Assembly (NCBI RefSeq): GCF_000382245.1
Contig: NZ_KB907866.1
Span: 124,001-188,000, forward strand
Length of the DNA: 64,000 nucleotides
Direction: 5' to 3'
DNA from: Kushneria aurantia DSM 21353
GTDB lineage: Bacteria > Pseudomonadota > Gammaproteobacteria > Pseudomonadales > Halomonadaceae
In this document: one piece after another, positions 56,895-64,000 of the stretch
Layout: each line of letters begins with the position of its first letter
Position numbering within the stretch: position 1 is the first letter of the stretch
Made by a program: the position numbers and the translations under genes
Notes under the pieces: model-generated
The model's database searches: none
Told to the model about the DNA's origin: nothing
What the model saw: only the letters and a program-made list of their open reading frames with translations

Positions 56895-58394
56895 TCACTC
56901 CCCCGTCGCCGTGCGTACCGGCCGGTGCTGCTGCTCCATCTGCGCCAGAAACCAGCCCATCACCCGGCGATAGAGCTCGCGCCCCAGCACGACGTCCTCG
57001 ACGCCGGCATCCAGATTGGGATTGTCGTTGACCTCAATGACCACGACCCGGTCACCGCTCTGCTTGAGATCCACCCCGTAGAGGCCGCGACCGATCAGTT
57101 TGGTGGCGCGCAGCGCCGCTTTGATAACCTTCTCCGGCGCCTGTGCCGGGTCGATGGTATCGAAGCCGCCGCTGCGCACGCGGCCACCGCTGTGGTCATA
57201 GATCTGCCAGTGGCCGCGTGCCATATAGTAGCGGCTGGCAAACAGCACCTGGCCGTCGAGAATGCCGATGCGCCAGTCGTATTCGGTGGGCATCCACTCC
57301 TGCAGCAGCAAAAGCGCCGAGTCCTTGAATAGCCGTCGTGCCTGCTGGTCGAGCTGCTCGCGAGAGTCGATACGGACTACGCCGCGTGAAAAGGCGCCAT
57401 CGGGCACTTTCAGTACCTGCGGAAAACTGAGCGTAGCGGCGAGGCTATCGAGGCGTTTGAGATCGCCGCGATTGAGCAGATGCCCGTTCGGCGCCGGGAT
57501 ACCGCGAGCGCGCAGCAGGGCGTGCAGATACACCTTGTTGGTGCAGCGCAGAATCGAGCGCGGATCGTCGATGACCACCAGTCCTTCGTGTTCAGCGCGG
57601 CGCGCCATGCGCCAGGTGTGATGATCCAGCTGAGTGGTCTCGCGGATGAACAGCGCGTCGAACTCCGCCAGTCGCCCCTCGTCGCGCCGGGTGATCAGGC
57701 TGACGTCGATCCCCATTGAGCGGCCGGCACGAATGAATTCCCTGAGGGCGCTCTTGTTACTGGGCGGCAGGCTCTCCTGCGGGTCGACGAGAATCGCCAG
57801 TTCGAAGCGATAGCGCCGCCGCGCCGTCGGAGTGCGCCACACCTGGCGGGAGTGACGATTGAGGGCGCGCGCGAAGCGCTCCTCTTCGTTGGCGTTGATA
57901 TCCTTCAACGCCCGTGGGCGCAGGCTTGCAAGGCGCCACTCGCCGTGGCGTTTGACCAGCTTTGCCTCCATGATGGGGCAGGGCAGCTTCTCGAACAGGC
58001 GGCGCCCCAGCCGCGCCAGCGTCTCGCTTTCGGTATCGCCGAAAAAAAGCCGCAGGGTCAGTTTTTCACCGGTTAGCGCGCCGCGTCGGTCCAGCTCTGC
58101 CATAGTGTCGTTGAGCCCCGCCAGCTGCAGGTCGATCAGCGCCTTGCGCCCCAGCTGGTTGAGTGTCTCGACATCGGGCTGCACCCGCTGGCCGCGCGCC
58201 TGAGCCAGCAGTGAGACGTAATAGCCGGTTTCCAGATAGTCGAGGCCGCTGCACAGATTGATGACATGAGTGGCGCGGTCGCGTGCCGGGTCCTCGTCAA
58301 GGGCGAGGAAGTCGTCGGCGCTGATCAGATCGTCGCTGGGATAATAGGGGCGCCAGTCTTCGGGCTGGTCGACGACAATGCGTAGGCGGGACAT
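56895..58394 (-). CDS. RimK-like ATP-grasp ligase with RLAN N-terminal domain
   Basis: A 499-residue protein. Residues 1-150 are the RimK-like ATP-grasp N-terminal domain (RIVVDQPEDWRPYYPSDDLI, HVINLCSGLDYLETGYYVSL); a middle region contains VDPQESLPPSNKSALREF; the ATP-grasp domain (about 280-480) has LKVPDGAFSRGVV, LLLQEWMPTEYDWRIGILDG and the Mg-binding VIEVNDNPNLDAGVED. ATP-grasp ligases of this type add amino acids to peptides or small molecules. CGGAGAA precedes the ATG. It is divergent from a GNAT gene, 82 bases apart; this neighbour suggests joint modification of a peptide. Confidence 0.9.
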   Translation of the reverse strand: MSRLRIVVDQPEDWRPYYPSDDLISADDFLALDEDPARDRATHVINLCSGLDYLETGYYVSLLAQARGQRVQPDVETLNQLGRKALIDLQLAGLNDTMAELDRRGALTGEKLTLRLFFGDTESETLARLGRRLFEKLPCPIMEAKLVKRHGEWRLASLRPRALKDINANEEERFARALNRHSRQVWRTPTARRRYRFELAILVDPQESLPPSNKSALREFIRAGRSMGIDVSLITRRDEGRLAEFDALFIRETTQLDHHTWRMARRAEHEGLVVIDDPRSILRCTNKVYLHALLRARGIPAPNGHLLNRGDLKRLDSLAATLSFPQVLKVPDGAFSRGVVRIDSREQLDQQARRLFKDSALLLLQEWMPTEYDWRIGILDGQVLFASRYYMARGHWQIYDHSGGRVRSGGFDTIDPAQAPEKVIKAALRATKLIGRGLYGVDLKQSGDRVVVIEVNDNPNLDAGVEDVVLGRELYRRVMGWFLAQMEQQHRPVRTATGE

Positions 58395-58476
58395 GCGGTT
58401 CTCCGGAAGGTGGGCGCTATAGCGCCGTGCAGTGATAACATGAAAAATGCAGGGATTGACAGGGGGAGCAACCACG

Positions 58477-58956
58477 ATGGCATTCAGGCTGCGCGCTGCC
58501 GACGGAGCCGATGTGGAGGCGCTCGATGAACTCGAGCGTGCCTGCTTCGGTGACGATGAAGACAGCTTCAGTGCCTCCCAGCTGAAGTATCTGGTCACCA
58601 AAGCCAACGCCGAAACGCGGCTGCTGGTCGATGAAAGCGATGAGCTCAAGGGTTACGGTACGCTGCTTTTTCGCCGCAACGAGCATCGCGCGCGTCTTTA
58701 CTCCTTCTGCCTGCATCCCGAGGCGCGCGGCCTTGGGCTGGGGCAACGGCTTCTGCTGGCGCTGGAAATGACGGCGCTGGCACGCGACTGCGATCACCTC
58801 TATCTGGAGGTGCGCGCCGACAATCGCGAGGCGATCGCCCTGTACCGGCGCATGGGTTATGAGATGCAGCGCTGGCTGGATGATTACTACCACGACGGCT
58901 GCGCCGCCTGGCGCATGATTCGGCCTTTGGGACAGACCGCCGCATCCGACAACTGA
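58477..58956 (+). CDS. GNAT family N-acetyltransferase
   Basis: A 159-residue acetyltransferase. LYSFCLHPEARGLGLGQRLLL gives strand 4 and the acetyl-CoA pyrophosphate loop (R-x-x-G-L-G); YLEVRADNREAIALYRRMGY closes the fold, as in RimI-type enzymes. AGGGGGAG is 8 bases before the ATG. It faces the RLAN/ATP-grasp gene across an 82-base divergent promoter. Substrate unknown. Confidence 0.9.
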   Translation: MAFRLRAADGADVEALDELERACFGDDEDSFSASQLKYLVTKANAETRLLVDESDELKGYGTLLFRRNEHRARLYSFCLHPEARGLGLGQRLLLALEMTALARDCDHLYLEVRADNREAIALYRRMGYEMQRWLDDYYHDGCAAWRMIRPLGQTAASDN

Positions 58957-59045
58957 AACCGTGATGCGGCACTTTGTGCCAGGCGGTTGGTTGTCGGCTA
59001 CCGCGGCGCTACCATCGTACTTTCCCTTGCCGTTGGAAATGATCG

Positions 59046-59492
59046 ATGTCGCAGCCTCCTTCCCGCAATGCGCCGCCCCGCCGCCTGCGACGCGGTTTTT
59101 GGATCGCACTGGCGGCGCTCTGCTTTGGCATCGGCGTGGTGGGTATTTTCCTGCCGCTATTGCCGGCGACCGACTTCATGCTGCTGGCGGTGATCTGCGC
59201 CTCGAAGGGCTCAAAGCGCTTTGAGCGCTGGATTCGCCGCAATCGACTCGCCGGTCCGCTTATCAGCGCGTGGGAAAAGGAGCGCGCTATCGCCCTGCCG
59301 GCCAAGATAGTGTCGCTGTCGATGATGGTGTTGAGTGGCTGGGTCATCTGGATTCATACCGGCTTTAGCTGGGTGTTCTGGCTGCTGGCCGCGGTGCTGG
59401 TGGCCGTGGGCGCCTTTGTGGCCAGTCGGCCACGGCCGACCCGTCGCTGGCAGCGTGGCGATGCGACGGCTACCCCGGATGACGGGGAATAG
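59046..59492 (+). CDS. DUF454 (YbaN) family membrane protein, copy 1
   Basis: A 148-residue protein with three transmembrane helices: residues about 18-45, 90-105 and 108-125. The family motif GIFLPLLPATDFMLLAVICA and the FERWIRRNRLAGPLI segment are clear. The N-terminus is basic and the C-terminus is an extended hydrophilic tail not seen in copy 2. Function of the family is unknown. Followed 55 bases later by a paralogue. Confidence 0.88.
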   Translation: MSQPPSRNAPPRRLRRGFWIALAALCFGIGVVGIFLPLLPATDFMLLAVICASKGSKRFERWIRRNRLAGPLISAWEKERAIALPAKIVSLSMMVLSGWVIWIHTGFSWVFWLLAAVLVAVGAFVASRPRPTRRWQRGDATATPDDGE

Positions 59493-59547
59493 TGACGCCC
59501 GCTCGAGCAGAGGCAGTGCCTGCGGTCCATGTGAGGAGATGACCTTT

Positions 59548-59913
59548 ATGCGCTACTGCTGGATGGCGCTGGCGGCACTGTGCTTTGCGCTGGGTCTGGC
59601 CGGCGTGGTGCTGCCGCTACTGCCCACCACGCCGCTCATGCTGGCCGCGGTGGCACTGGCATCGAAAGGTTCACCGCGCTTTGCCGGCTGGATTCGCCGT
59701 CACCGCATTGCCGGCCCGGCGATTCGCAGCTGGGAGCGCGAGCGCGCCATCGCACCGCGCGCCAAGAGGGTGGCGGCGCTGGCGCTCGCCCTCAGTGCTG
59801 CGCTGGTATGGTTTGCCCTCGACGCTCTGTGGCTGCGCCTTTTGATCTGCCTTTTGCTGGTGGCGATCGGCGCCTGGATCGTGACGCGCCCGGTGCCGTC
59901 CTCTTCAGTCTGA
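59548..59913 (+). CDS. DUF454 (YbaN) family membrane protein, copy 2
   Basis: A 121-residue paralogue of the preceding gene with the same layout: GVVLPLLPTTPLMLAAVALA, FAGWIRRHRIAGPAI, SWERERAIAPRAK. GAGGAG is 9 bases before the ATG at 59548; the in-frame ATG at 59539 abuts that site and is unlikely. The pair probably arose by tandem duplication and may form a heteromer. Confidence 0.88.
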   Translation: MRYCWMALAALCFALGLAGVVLPLLPTTPLMLAAVALASKGSPRFAGWIRRHRIAGPAIRSWERERAIAPRAKRVAALALALSAALVWFALDALWLRLLICLLLVAIGAWIVTRPVPSSSV

Positions 59914-60014
59914 GTCGCGGCTTTTCGTCCTCTCCTGGCAGATACCCTTTGAGCCCGCGTAAACTGGCCCATATCAAAAGTTCTGCTGTCTACTTACTCT
60001 GAATCGGAGCCTCC

Positions 60015-62651
60015 ATGGCCGAGCCGCAAGCGATCTATCTGCACGACTACCAGCCGCCCGCCTACCGCCTCGAACGCACCGAACTGACCTTCGATCTCAA
60101 CGAGAAGGCGACCCGGGTACGCGCACGCCTGCATCTGCAGCGTCATCCCGAGGCCGAGGCGCAGGCGCCGCTGGTACTTTGGGGCTGCGAGCTGGGACTC
60201 GAGCGTATCGCCATCGACGGCCAGCCGCTGCTGGAGAGCGAGTATCGTATCGAAGGGGAAACGCTTACCGTCGAGCGCGTGCCGGAGCGCTTTCTGCTCG
60301 ATACCGAAGTCGTGATCGAGCCGGCCGCCAACACTGCGCTGGAGGGGCTTTATGTCTCCGGGCCGATCTTTTGCACCCAGTGTGAGCCGGAGGGCTTTCG
60401 CCGCATTACCTGGTACCCCGACCGCCCCGACGTGCTGGCCCCCTTTACCACCACCGTGATCGGCGACCGCGACCGCGAACCGGTGCTGCTCTCCAACGGC
60501 AATCCGGTCGAGCGCGGCGAGCTGCCCGGTAACCGCCACTTTGTCAGCTGGCAGGATCCGCACCCCAAGCCCGCCTATCTGTTCGCGCTGGTGGCGGGAA
60601 AGCTGGACTGCGTGCGTGACAGTTTCACCACGGCGAGCGGCCGCGAGGTGGCGCTGGAGCTGTGGGTCGAGGAGGAGAACCTGCACAAGACCGAGTGGGC
60701 GATGGCGTCGCTCAAGCGCGCCATGCGCTGGGATGAACAAAGCTACGGGCGGGAATACGATCTCGATCTGTTCATGATCGTGGCGGTCAACGACTTCAAT
60801 ATGGGAGCGATGGAGAACAAGGGGCTCAACATCTTCAACAGCGCCGCCGTGCTCGCCAATCCGCAGACCACCACCGACGCCGCCTTCCAGCGTATCGAGG
60901 GTATCGTGGCCCACGAGTACTTTCATAACTGGTCGGGCAACCGGGTGACCTGCCGCGACTGGTTTCAGCTGGCGCTCAAGGAGGGGTTCACCGTCTTTCG
61001 CGACCAGACCTTCTCCGCCGATACCAATTCGGCGCCGGTCAAGCGCATCGAGGACGTAGCGCTGTTGCGTACCCTGCAGTTTGCCGAGGATGCCGGCCCC
61101 ACCGCGCATCCGGTGCGTCCCGATCACTTCATCGAGATCTCCAACTTCTACACCCTGACCATCTACGAAAAGGGTGCCGAGATCGTGCGCATGCTGCGCA
61201 ATCTGATCGGCGCGGAGACCTTCCGCCGTGGCAGCGATCGCTACTTCGAGCGCTTCGACGGCCAGGCGGTGCGAGTGGAGGATTTCGTTGACGTCATGGC
61301 CGAGGTCTCCGGGCTCGATCTCGGTCTGTTCATGCGCTGGTATTCCCAGGCCGGCACGCCGCAGCTCGACTGCCGGGGCGAATATGACGAGGCCGGCCAG
61401 CGCTTCACGCTCACCGTGCGGCAGCACACTCCGCCGACGCCGGGTCAGCCCGACAAGCTGCCCCTGCACATTCCGCTGCGTATGGGGCTGCTCGGTGACG
61501 ATGGTACGCCGCTGACGCTAAGCGTCGATGGCGAAACCCCGGGCACCGATACCGTGCTGCACCTCACCGAGGCCGAGCAGCAGTGGACCTTCGAGGGTAT
61601 CGAACGGGCACCGGTGCCCTCGCTGCTGCGCGGCTTTTCGGCGCCGGTGCGCCTTGACTACCCCTGGTCGCGGGATGAACTGGCGCATCTGATGCGCTTT
61701 GATGAAGACGGTTTCAACCGCTGGGATGCGACCCAGCGGCTGGCGCTGACCGCCATCGAGGAGATGATGACGGCCCACGCGGCCGGCGAGACGATGCACC
61801 TCGATGCGCGGCTGATCGATGCCTTTCGTTATCTGCTCAATCAGCCTGCCGATGACCGCGCGGTACTGGCGGAAATGCTGCGCCTGCCGAGCGAGGCGTG
61901 GATTGCCGAGCAGCAGTCGCAGGTCGATGTCGATGCCATTCACGCGGCGCGGCGCGCTGCCATCGAACAGCTCGCCGACAGCCTCTATGCCGACTTTGAG
62001 CGTGTCTATCACGCCAATCAGTCGACCGCGGGTTATGCCCCCACTCCCGAACAGATCGCCGCGCGCAGTCTGAAAAATATCGCGCTCTCCTATCTGACCG
62101 CGAGCGGCGAGCCGGAGACGCTGGCCATGGCGAAAGCGCAGTTCGAGGCCGATGACAACATGACCGACGTGCGCGCGGCGCTGACGCTTCTGGCCCACTC
62201 CGACCGCGCCGACCTGGGCGATCCGGCGATTCGTGCCTTTGGCGAGCGCTGGTCGCATGACGCCCTGGTAATGGATCAGTGGTTTGCCACCCAGGTGACG
62301 CGGCCCCAGCCGGATGCGCTGGAGCGGGTACGCTTTCTGATGCAGCACCCGGCGTTTTCGATCAAGAATCCCAACCGGGTGCGGGCCCTGATCGGCACCT
62401 TTACCCGCGACAACCGGGTCAACTTCCACCGCCGCGACGGCGCGGGCTACCGGCTGCTGGCCGACGTGGTAATCGAGCTCAACCGGCTCAATCCGGAGAT
62501 CGCTGCGCGTATGATCGCGCCGCTGACGCGCTTTCGCCGCTTCGACGAGGCGCGCGCTGCTCTGATGCGCGGGGAACTGGAGCGCATTCGCGCCGAGAAA
62601 CTGTCGCGCAACCTGCACGAGGTAGTGGAGAAGGCGCTGGCCGAGACCTGA
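60015..62651 (+). CDS. pepN: Aminopeptidase N
   Basis: An 878-residue M1 family metallopeptidase. The exopeptidase motif NMGAMENKGLNIFN and the zinc site HEYFHNW with the downstream Glu in LKEGFTVFRDQTFS are intact; the C-terminal helical domain (about 550-878) ends with REKLSRNLHEVVEKAL-like sequence. Close in length to E. coli PepN (870). It is the main cytoplasmic broad-specificity aminopeptidase. CGGAG precedes the ATG. Confidence 0.96.
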   Translation: MAEPQAIYLHDYQPPAYRLERTELTFDLNEKATRVRARLHLQRHPEAEAQAPLVLWGCELGLERIAIDGQPLLESEYRIEGETLTVERVPERFLLDTEVVIEPAANTALEGLYVSGPIFCTQCEPEGFRRITWYPDRPDVLAPFTTTVIGDRDREPVLLSNGNPVERGELPGNRHFVSWQDPHPKPAYLFALVAGKLDCVRDSFTTASGREVALELWVEEENLHKTEWAMASLKRAMRWDEQSYGREYDLDLFMIVAVNDFNMGAMENKGLNIFNSAAVLANPQTTTDAAFQRIEGIVAHEYFHNWSGNRVTCRDWFQLALKEGFTVFRDQTFSADTNSAPVKRIEDVALLRTLQFAEDAGPTAHPVRPDHFIEISNFYTLTIYEKGAEIVRMLRNLIGAETFRRGSDRYFERFDGQAVRVEDFVDVMAEVSGLDLGLFMRWYSQAGTPQLDCRGEYDEAGQRFTLTVRQHTPPTPGQPDKLPLHIPLRMGLLGDDGTPLTLSVDGETPGTDTVLHLTEAEQQWTFEGIERAPVPSLLRGFSAPVRLDYPWSRDELAHLMRFDEDGFNRWDATQRLALTAIEEMMTAHAAGETMHLDARLIDAFRYLLNQPADDRAVLAEMLRLPSEAWIAEQQSQVDVDAIHAARRAAIEQLADSLYADFERVYHANQSTAGYAPTPEQIAARSLKNIALSYLTASGEPETLAMAKAQFEADDNMTDVRAALTLLAHSDRADLGDPAIRAFGERWSHDALVMDQWFATQVTRPQPDALERVRFLMQHPAFSIKNPNRVRALIGTFTRDNRVNFHRRDGAGYRLLADVVIELNRLNPEIAARMIAPLTRFRRFDEARAALMRGELERIRAEKLSRNLHEVVEKALAET

Positions 62652-62667
62652 GCCATCCTCTGCAAAC

Positions 62668-62695
62668 GATCGCCCCCGCCGGAGCGGGGGCGATC
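62668..62695. terminator. Hairpin between pepN and the IalB-like gene
   Basis: A perfect 12-bp GC-rich inverted repeat, GATCGCCCCCGC / GCGGGGGCGATC, with loop CGGA. It lies between convergent genes. There is no long T tract on either side, so its strength as an intrinsic terminator is uncertain. Confidence 0.6.
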
Positions 62696-62738
62696 AGGTG
62701 CGACCGACCGTGGCTGTGGGCCCTGGCCGTGCGGTGCC

Positions 62739-63293
62739 TCAGGGAGCGATGCGCTGGCTGGCGTTGGTAAAGCCCATCAGTGACAGATTCAGGTCGAGAC
62801 GTTCGCCGTCCGGGGCAATGGCGCTGATGGTTGCCTGGGTACCGCCGCGCAGTTGCTGCTGCATATTGGCATCGAGCGGCAGGTTGGCGCGACAGCCCTG
62901 CGGTGTGCAGACCTGGAAGGGAAAGCCGGTGGGTTCGTTGCTGTCCACCTGCAACTGCATGCCGGGCGCCAGCCTGATGCCCAGCGGCAGCAGGAATACC
63001 ATCACCGGGCCGTCGGCCTGCGGCGGGTAGCCCACCATGACGCGCATCAGCGGCTCATTGCTGTCGGGGTTGTTGACCACCTGGTTCATGGTGCAGCGCT
63101 GCTGTGCCGTGGCGCCGCCGGTCGGGCAGCGCACTTCCCAGCTCTGAAACTGCTGGGTATCGAAGTTTTGCTGCTGCGCCTGGGATTGGGACGGCGCCCC
63201 GGGCTGGGATTGCGCCTGCGCCAGGGCGGTGGTGGTGCCGGCAGCGGCAAGCAGGGGAAAGAGGGCGGCGAGCAGGGCGCGACGGATGAACAT
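62739..63293 (-). CDS. Invasion-associated locus B (IalB) family exported protein
   Basis: A 184-residue protein with a Sec signal peptide (MFIRRALLAALFPLLAAAG..., cleavage near ALAQA) and a Gln/Ser/Pro-rich linker. The IalB domain follows, with WEVRCPTGG, CTMNQVV, MVFLLPLGIRLAPGMQLQ and CTPQGCRANLPL, giving paired cysteines likely to form disulfides. Such periplasmic proteins are common in non-pathogens; role unknown. TGGAGATGCC precedes the ATG. Confidence 0.88.
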   Translation of the reverse strand: MFIRRALLAALFPLLAAAGTTTALAQAQSQPGAPSQSQAQQQNFDTQQFQSWEVRCPTGGATAQQRCTMNQVVNNPDSNEPLMRVMVGYPPQADGPVMVFLLPLGIRLAPGMQLQVDSNEPTGFPFQVCTPQGCRANLPLDANMQQQLRGGTQATISAIAPDGERLDLNLSLMGFTNASQRIAP

Positions 63294-63423
63294 GGCATCT
63301 CCAGTGTGTAGGTGGATCGATAGCATCGGTCCGTTGGTATTCAGATTCGATAGTGTAAAGAAAGGTTGAGCGTATTCGAACACGAGGCGGGCCCGGGGTT
63401 CCAGCGCCGCAATATATTCACTG

Positions 63424-63912
63424 TCAATTGCTCAGCGGCACACCGCGATTTTCGAACACCGGGCGCAGCACGAAATTGGAGTGCACCCCGGACACTCCCT
63501 CTATAGGAGTGATGTGCTGCAACAGCAGACGCTGAAAGTCGTCCATGTCCTCGACGCTGATCTTGAGCTGGTAGTCGACTTCCTGGCCGGTAATCATCAA
63601 ACACTCCTGCACCTGCTCGATAGCCGCCACTTGATTTTCGAAGTTGGCAAAACGTTCCGGGGTGTGACGATCCATCGAAATATGCACCAGCGCCATCAGC
63701 CGGTAGCCCAGCCGCCGGGCGTCGACCAGCGCCCGGTAGCCGGTGATCAGCCCGCTCTCCTCCAGCGCCCGTACCCGCCGCAGGCAGGGCGAGGGCGACA
63801 GCCCCACGCGCTCGGCCAGATGTTGATTGCTGAGCCGCCCTTCGCGCTGCAGTATGTCGAGAATCTGTCGATCGTAGCGGTCGAGCGCAAACTGATTTTC
63901 TCTCTTTGTCAT
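63424..63912 (-). CDS. Lrp/AsnC family transcriptional regulator
   Basis: A 162-residue regulator: N-terminal helix-turn-helix (LDRYDRQILDILQREGRLSN, ERVGLSPSPCLRRVRALE) and a C-terminal RAM domain (MDRHTPERFANFE, CLMITGQEVDYQLKISVEDM) for amino-acid binding. Such proteins act as local or global amino-acid-responsive regulators. The sequence upstream carries a strong palindrome that is a likely autoregulatory site. The gene it controls may lie beyond the window to the right. Confidence 0.93.
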   Translation of the reverse strand: MTKRENQFALDRYDRQILDILQREGRLSNQHLAERVGLSPSPCLRRVRALEESGLITGYRALVDARRLGYRLMALVHISMDRHTPERFANFENQVAAIEQVQECLMITGQEVDYQLKISVEDMDDFQRLLLQHITPIEGVSGVHSNFVLRPVFENRGVPLSN

Positions 63913-63950
63913 TTATCGCAATCCTGTTCCGTTTAACAGCAATATGCGCC

Positions 63951-63979
63951 ATTATTTTGCCAAAATACCAGAAAATAAT
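63951..63979. promoter_or_regulatory. Palindromic Lrp/AsnC-type operator
   Basis: A perfect 15-base palindrome TATTTTG-C-CAAAATA at 63953-63967, 41 bases upstream of the regulator's start, sits within a second inverted repeat ATTATTTT (63951-63958) / AAAATAAT (63972-63979). AT-rich, 15-base symmetric sites are usual for Lrp/AsnC proteins, so autoregulation and control of a divergent gene outside the window are likely. Confidence 0.5.
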
Positions 63980-64000
63980 CCGAAATTGACAATCAAATGC

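Noticed and set aside
59994-61469. Minus-strand ORF of 491 codons opposite pepN
   Set aside because: Antisense shadow of an intact aminopeptidase N gene.
63341-63952. Minus-strand ORF of 203 codons overlapping the Lrp/AsnC gene
   Set aside because: It is a frame-shifted reading of the regulator gene, whose correct frame shows complete HTH and RAM domains.

Overview
This window is a gene-dense, high-GC chromosomal segment from a gammaproteobacterium. Gene content and protein style fit the Halomonadaceae (Halomonas, Kushneria, Salinicola or a relative). The indications are gltX followed by tRNA-Ala and tRNA-Glu, a contiguous TCA block with a hexameric-type citrate synthase, an acidic Ala/Gly-rich SucB, PutP/PutA for proline, and many orphan gammaproteobacterial families (DUF1289, DUF1315, DUF2797, DUF454, YcjX/YcjF). 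Genus is inference. I see no phage, insertion sequence, integrase or CRISPR array.

Layout. 1-4.5 kb: tail of a quinone oxidoreductase, a C-factor-like SDR, and cydDC (cysteine/glutathione exporter for cytochrome bd assembly). 4.7-6.4 kb: gltX and two tRNA genes with a clear stable-RNA promoter. 6.8-20.5 kb: central metabolism block, gltA (minus) divergent from sdhCDAB-sucAB-lpdA-sucCD (plus), with good sigma70 promoters for gltA and sdhC and several strong hairpins between sub-operons. 20.5-24 kb (minus): DUF1289 protein, then an overlapping or closely spaced set of glycosyltransferase, polysaccharide deacetylase and flippase-like membrane protein. 24-32 kb: RNase II, an SDR with a palindromic operator, nagA plus a BadF-type sugar kinase plus a HAD phosphatase, and ycjX-ycjF. 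32-39 kb: GlsB-like stress membrane protein, acyltransferase-3 protein, a large DUF1266 repeat protein, an NlpC/P60 lipoprotein, and a degenerate RsmF-like methyltransferase, the last two set in AT-rich DNA. 38.6-46 kb: SlyD-type FKBP, putP, putA, two membrane proteins including a CNNM/CBS protein. 46.5-50 kb: a five-PAS GGDEF-EAL protein and tRNA-Gly(CCC). 50-64 kb: Prx5-glutaredoxin hybrid, DUF6314, EamA exporter, nadK, PPP-family phosphatase, rhomboid, DUF1315, DUF2797, RimK-like ATP-grasp divergent from a GNAT, tandem DUF454 proteins, pepN, IalB-like protein and an Lrp/AsnC regulator with a palindromic upstream site.

Most of the window is ordinary core genome. The items most worth a second look are: the RsmF-family protein that has lost both catalytic cysteines and the SAM-binding glycine motif; the divergent RLAN/ATP-grasp and GNAT pair; the repeat-built DUF1266 protein; the glycosyltransferase-deacetylase-flippase module; a SucB with two lipoyl domains; a five-PAS protein with a GADEF variant motif; a perfect 21-bp tandem duplication across the sucA stop codon; an orphan minus-strand terminator next to tRNA-Gly; and several unassigned palindromic operators. 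No single locus is convincingly a new multi-gene system.
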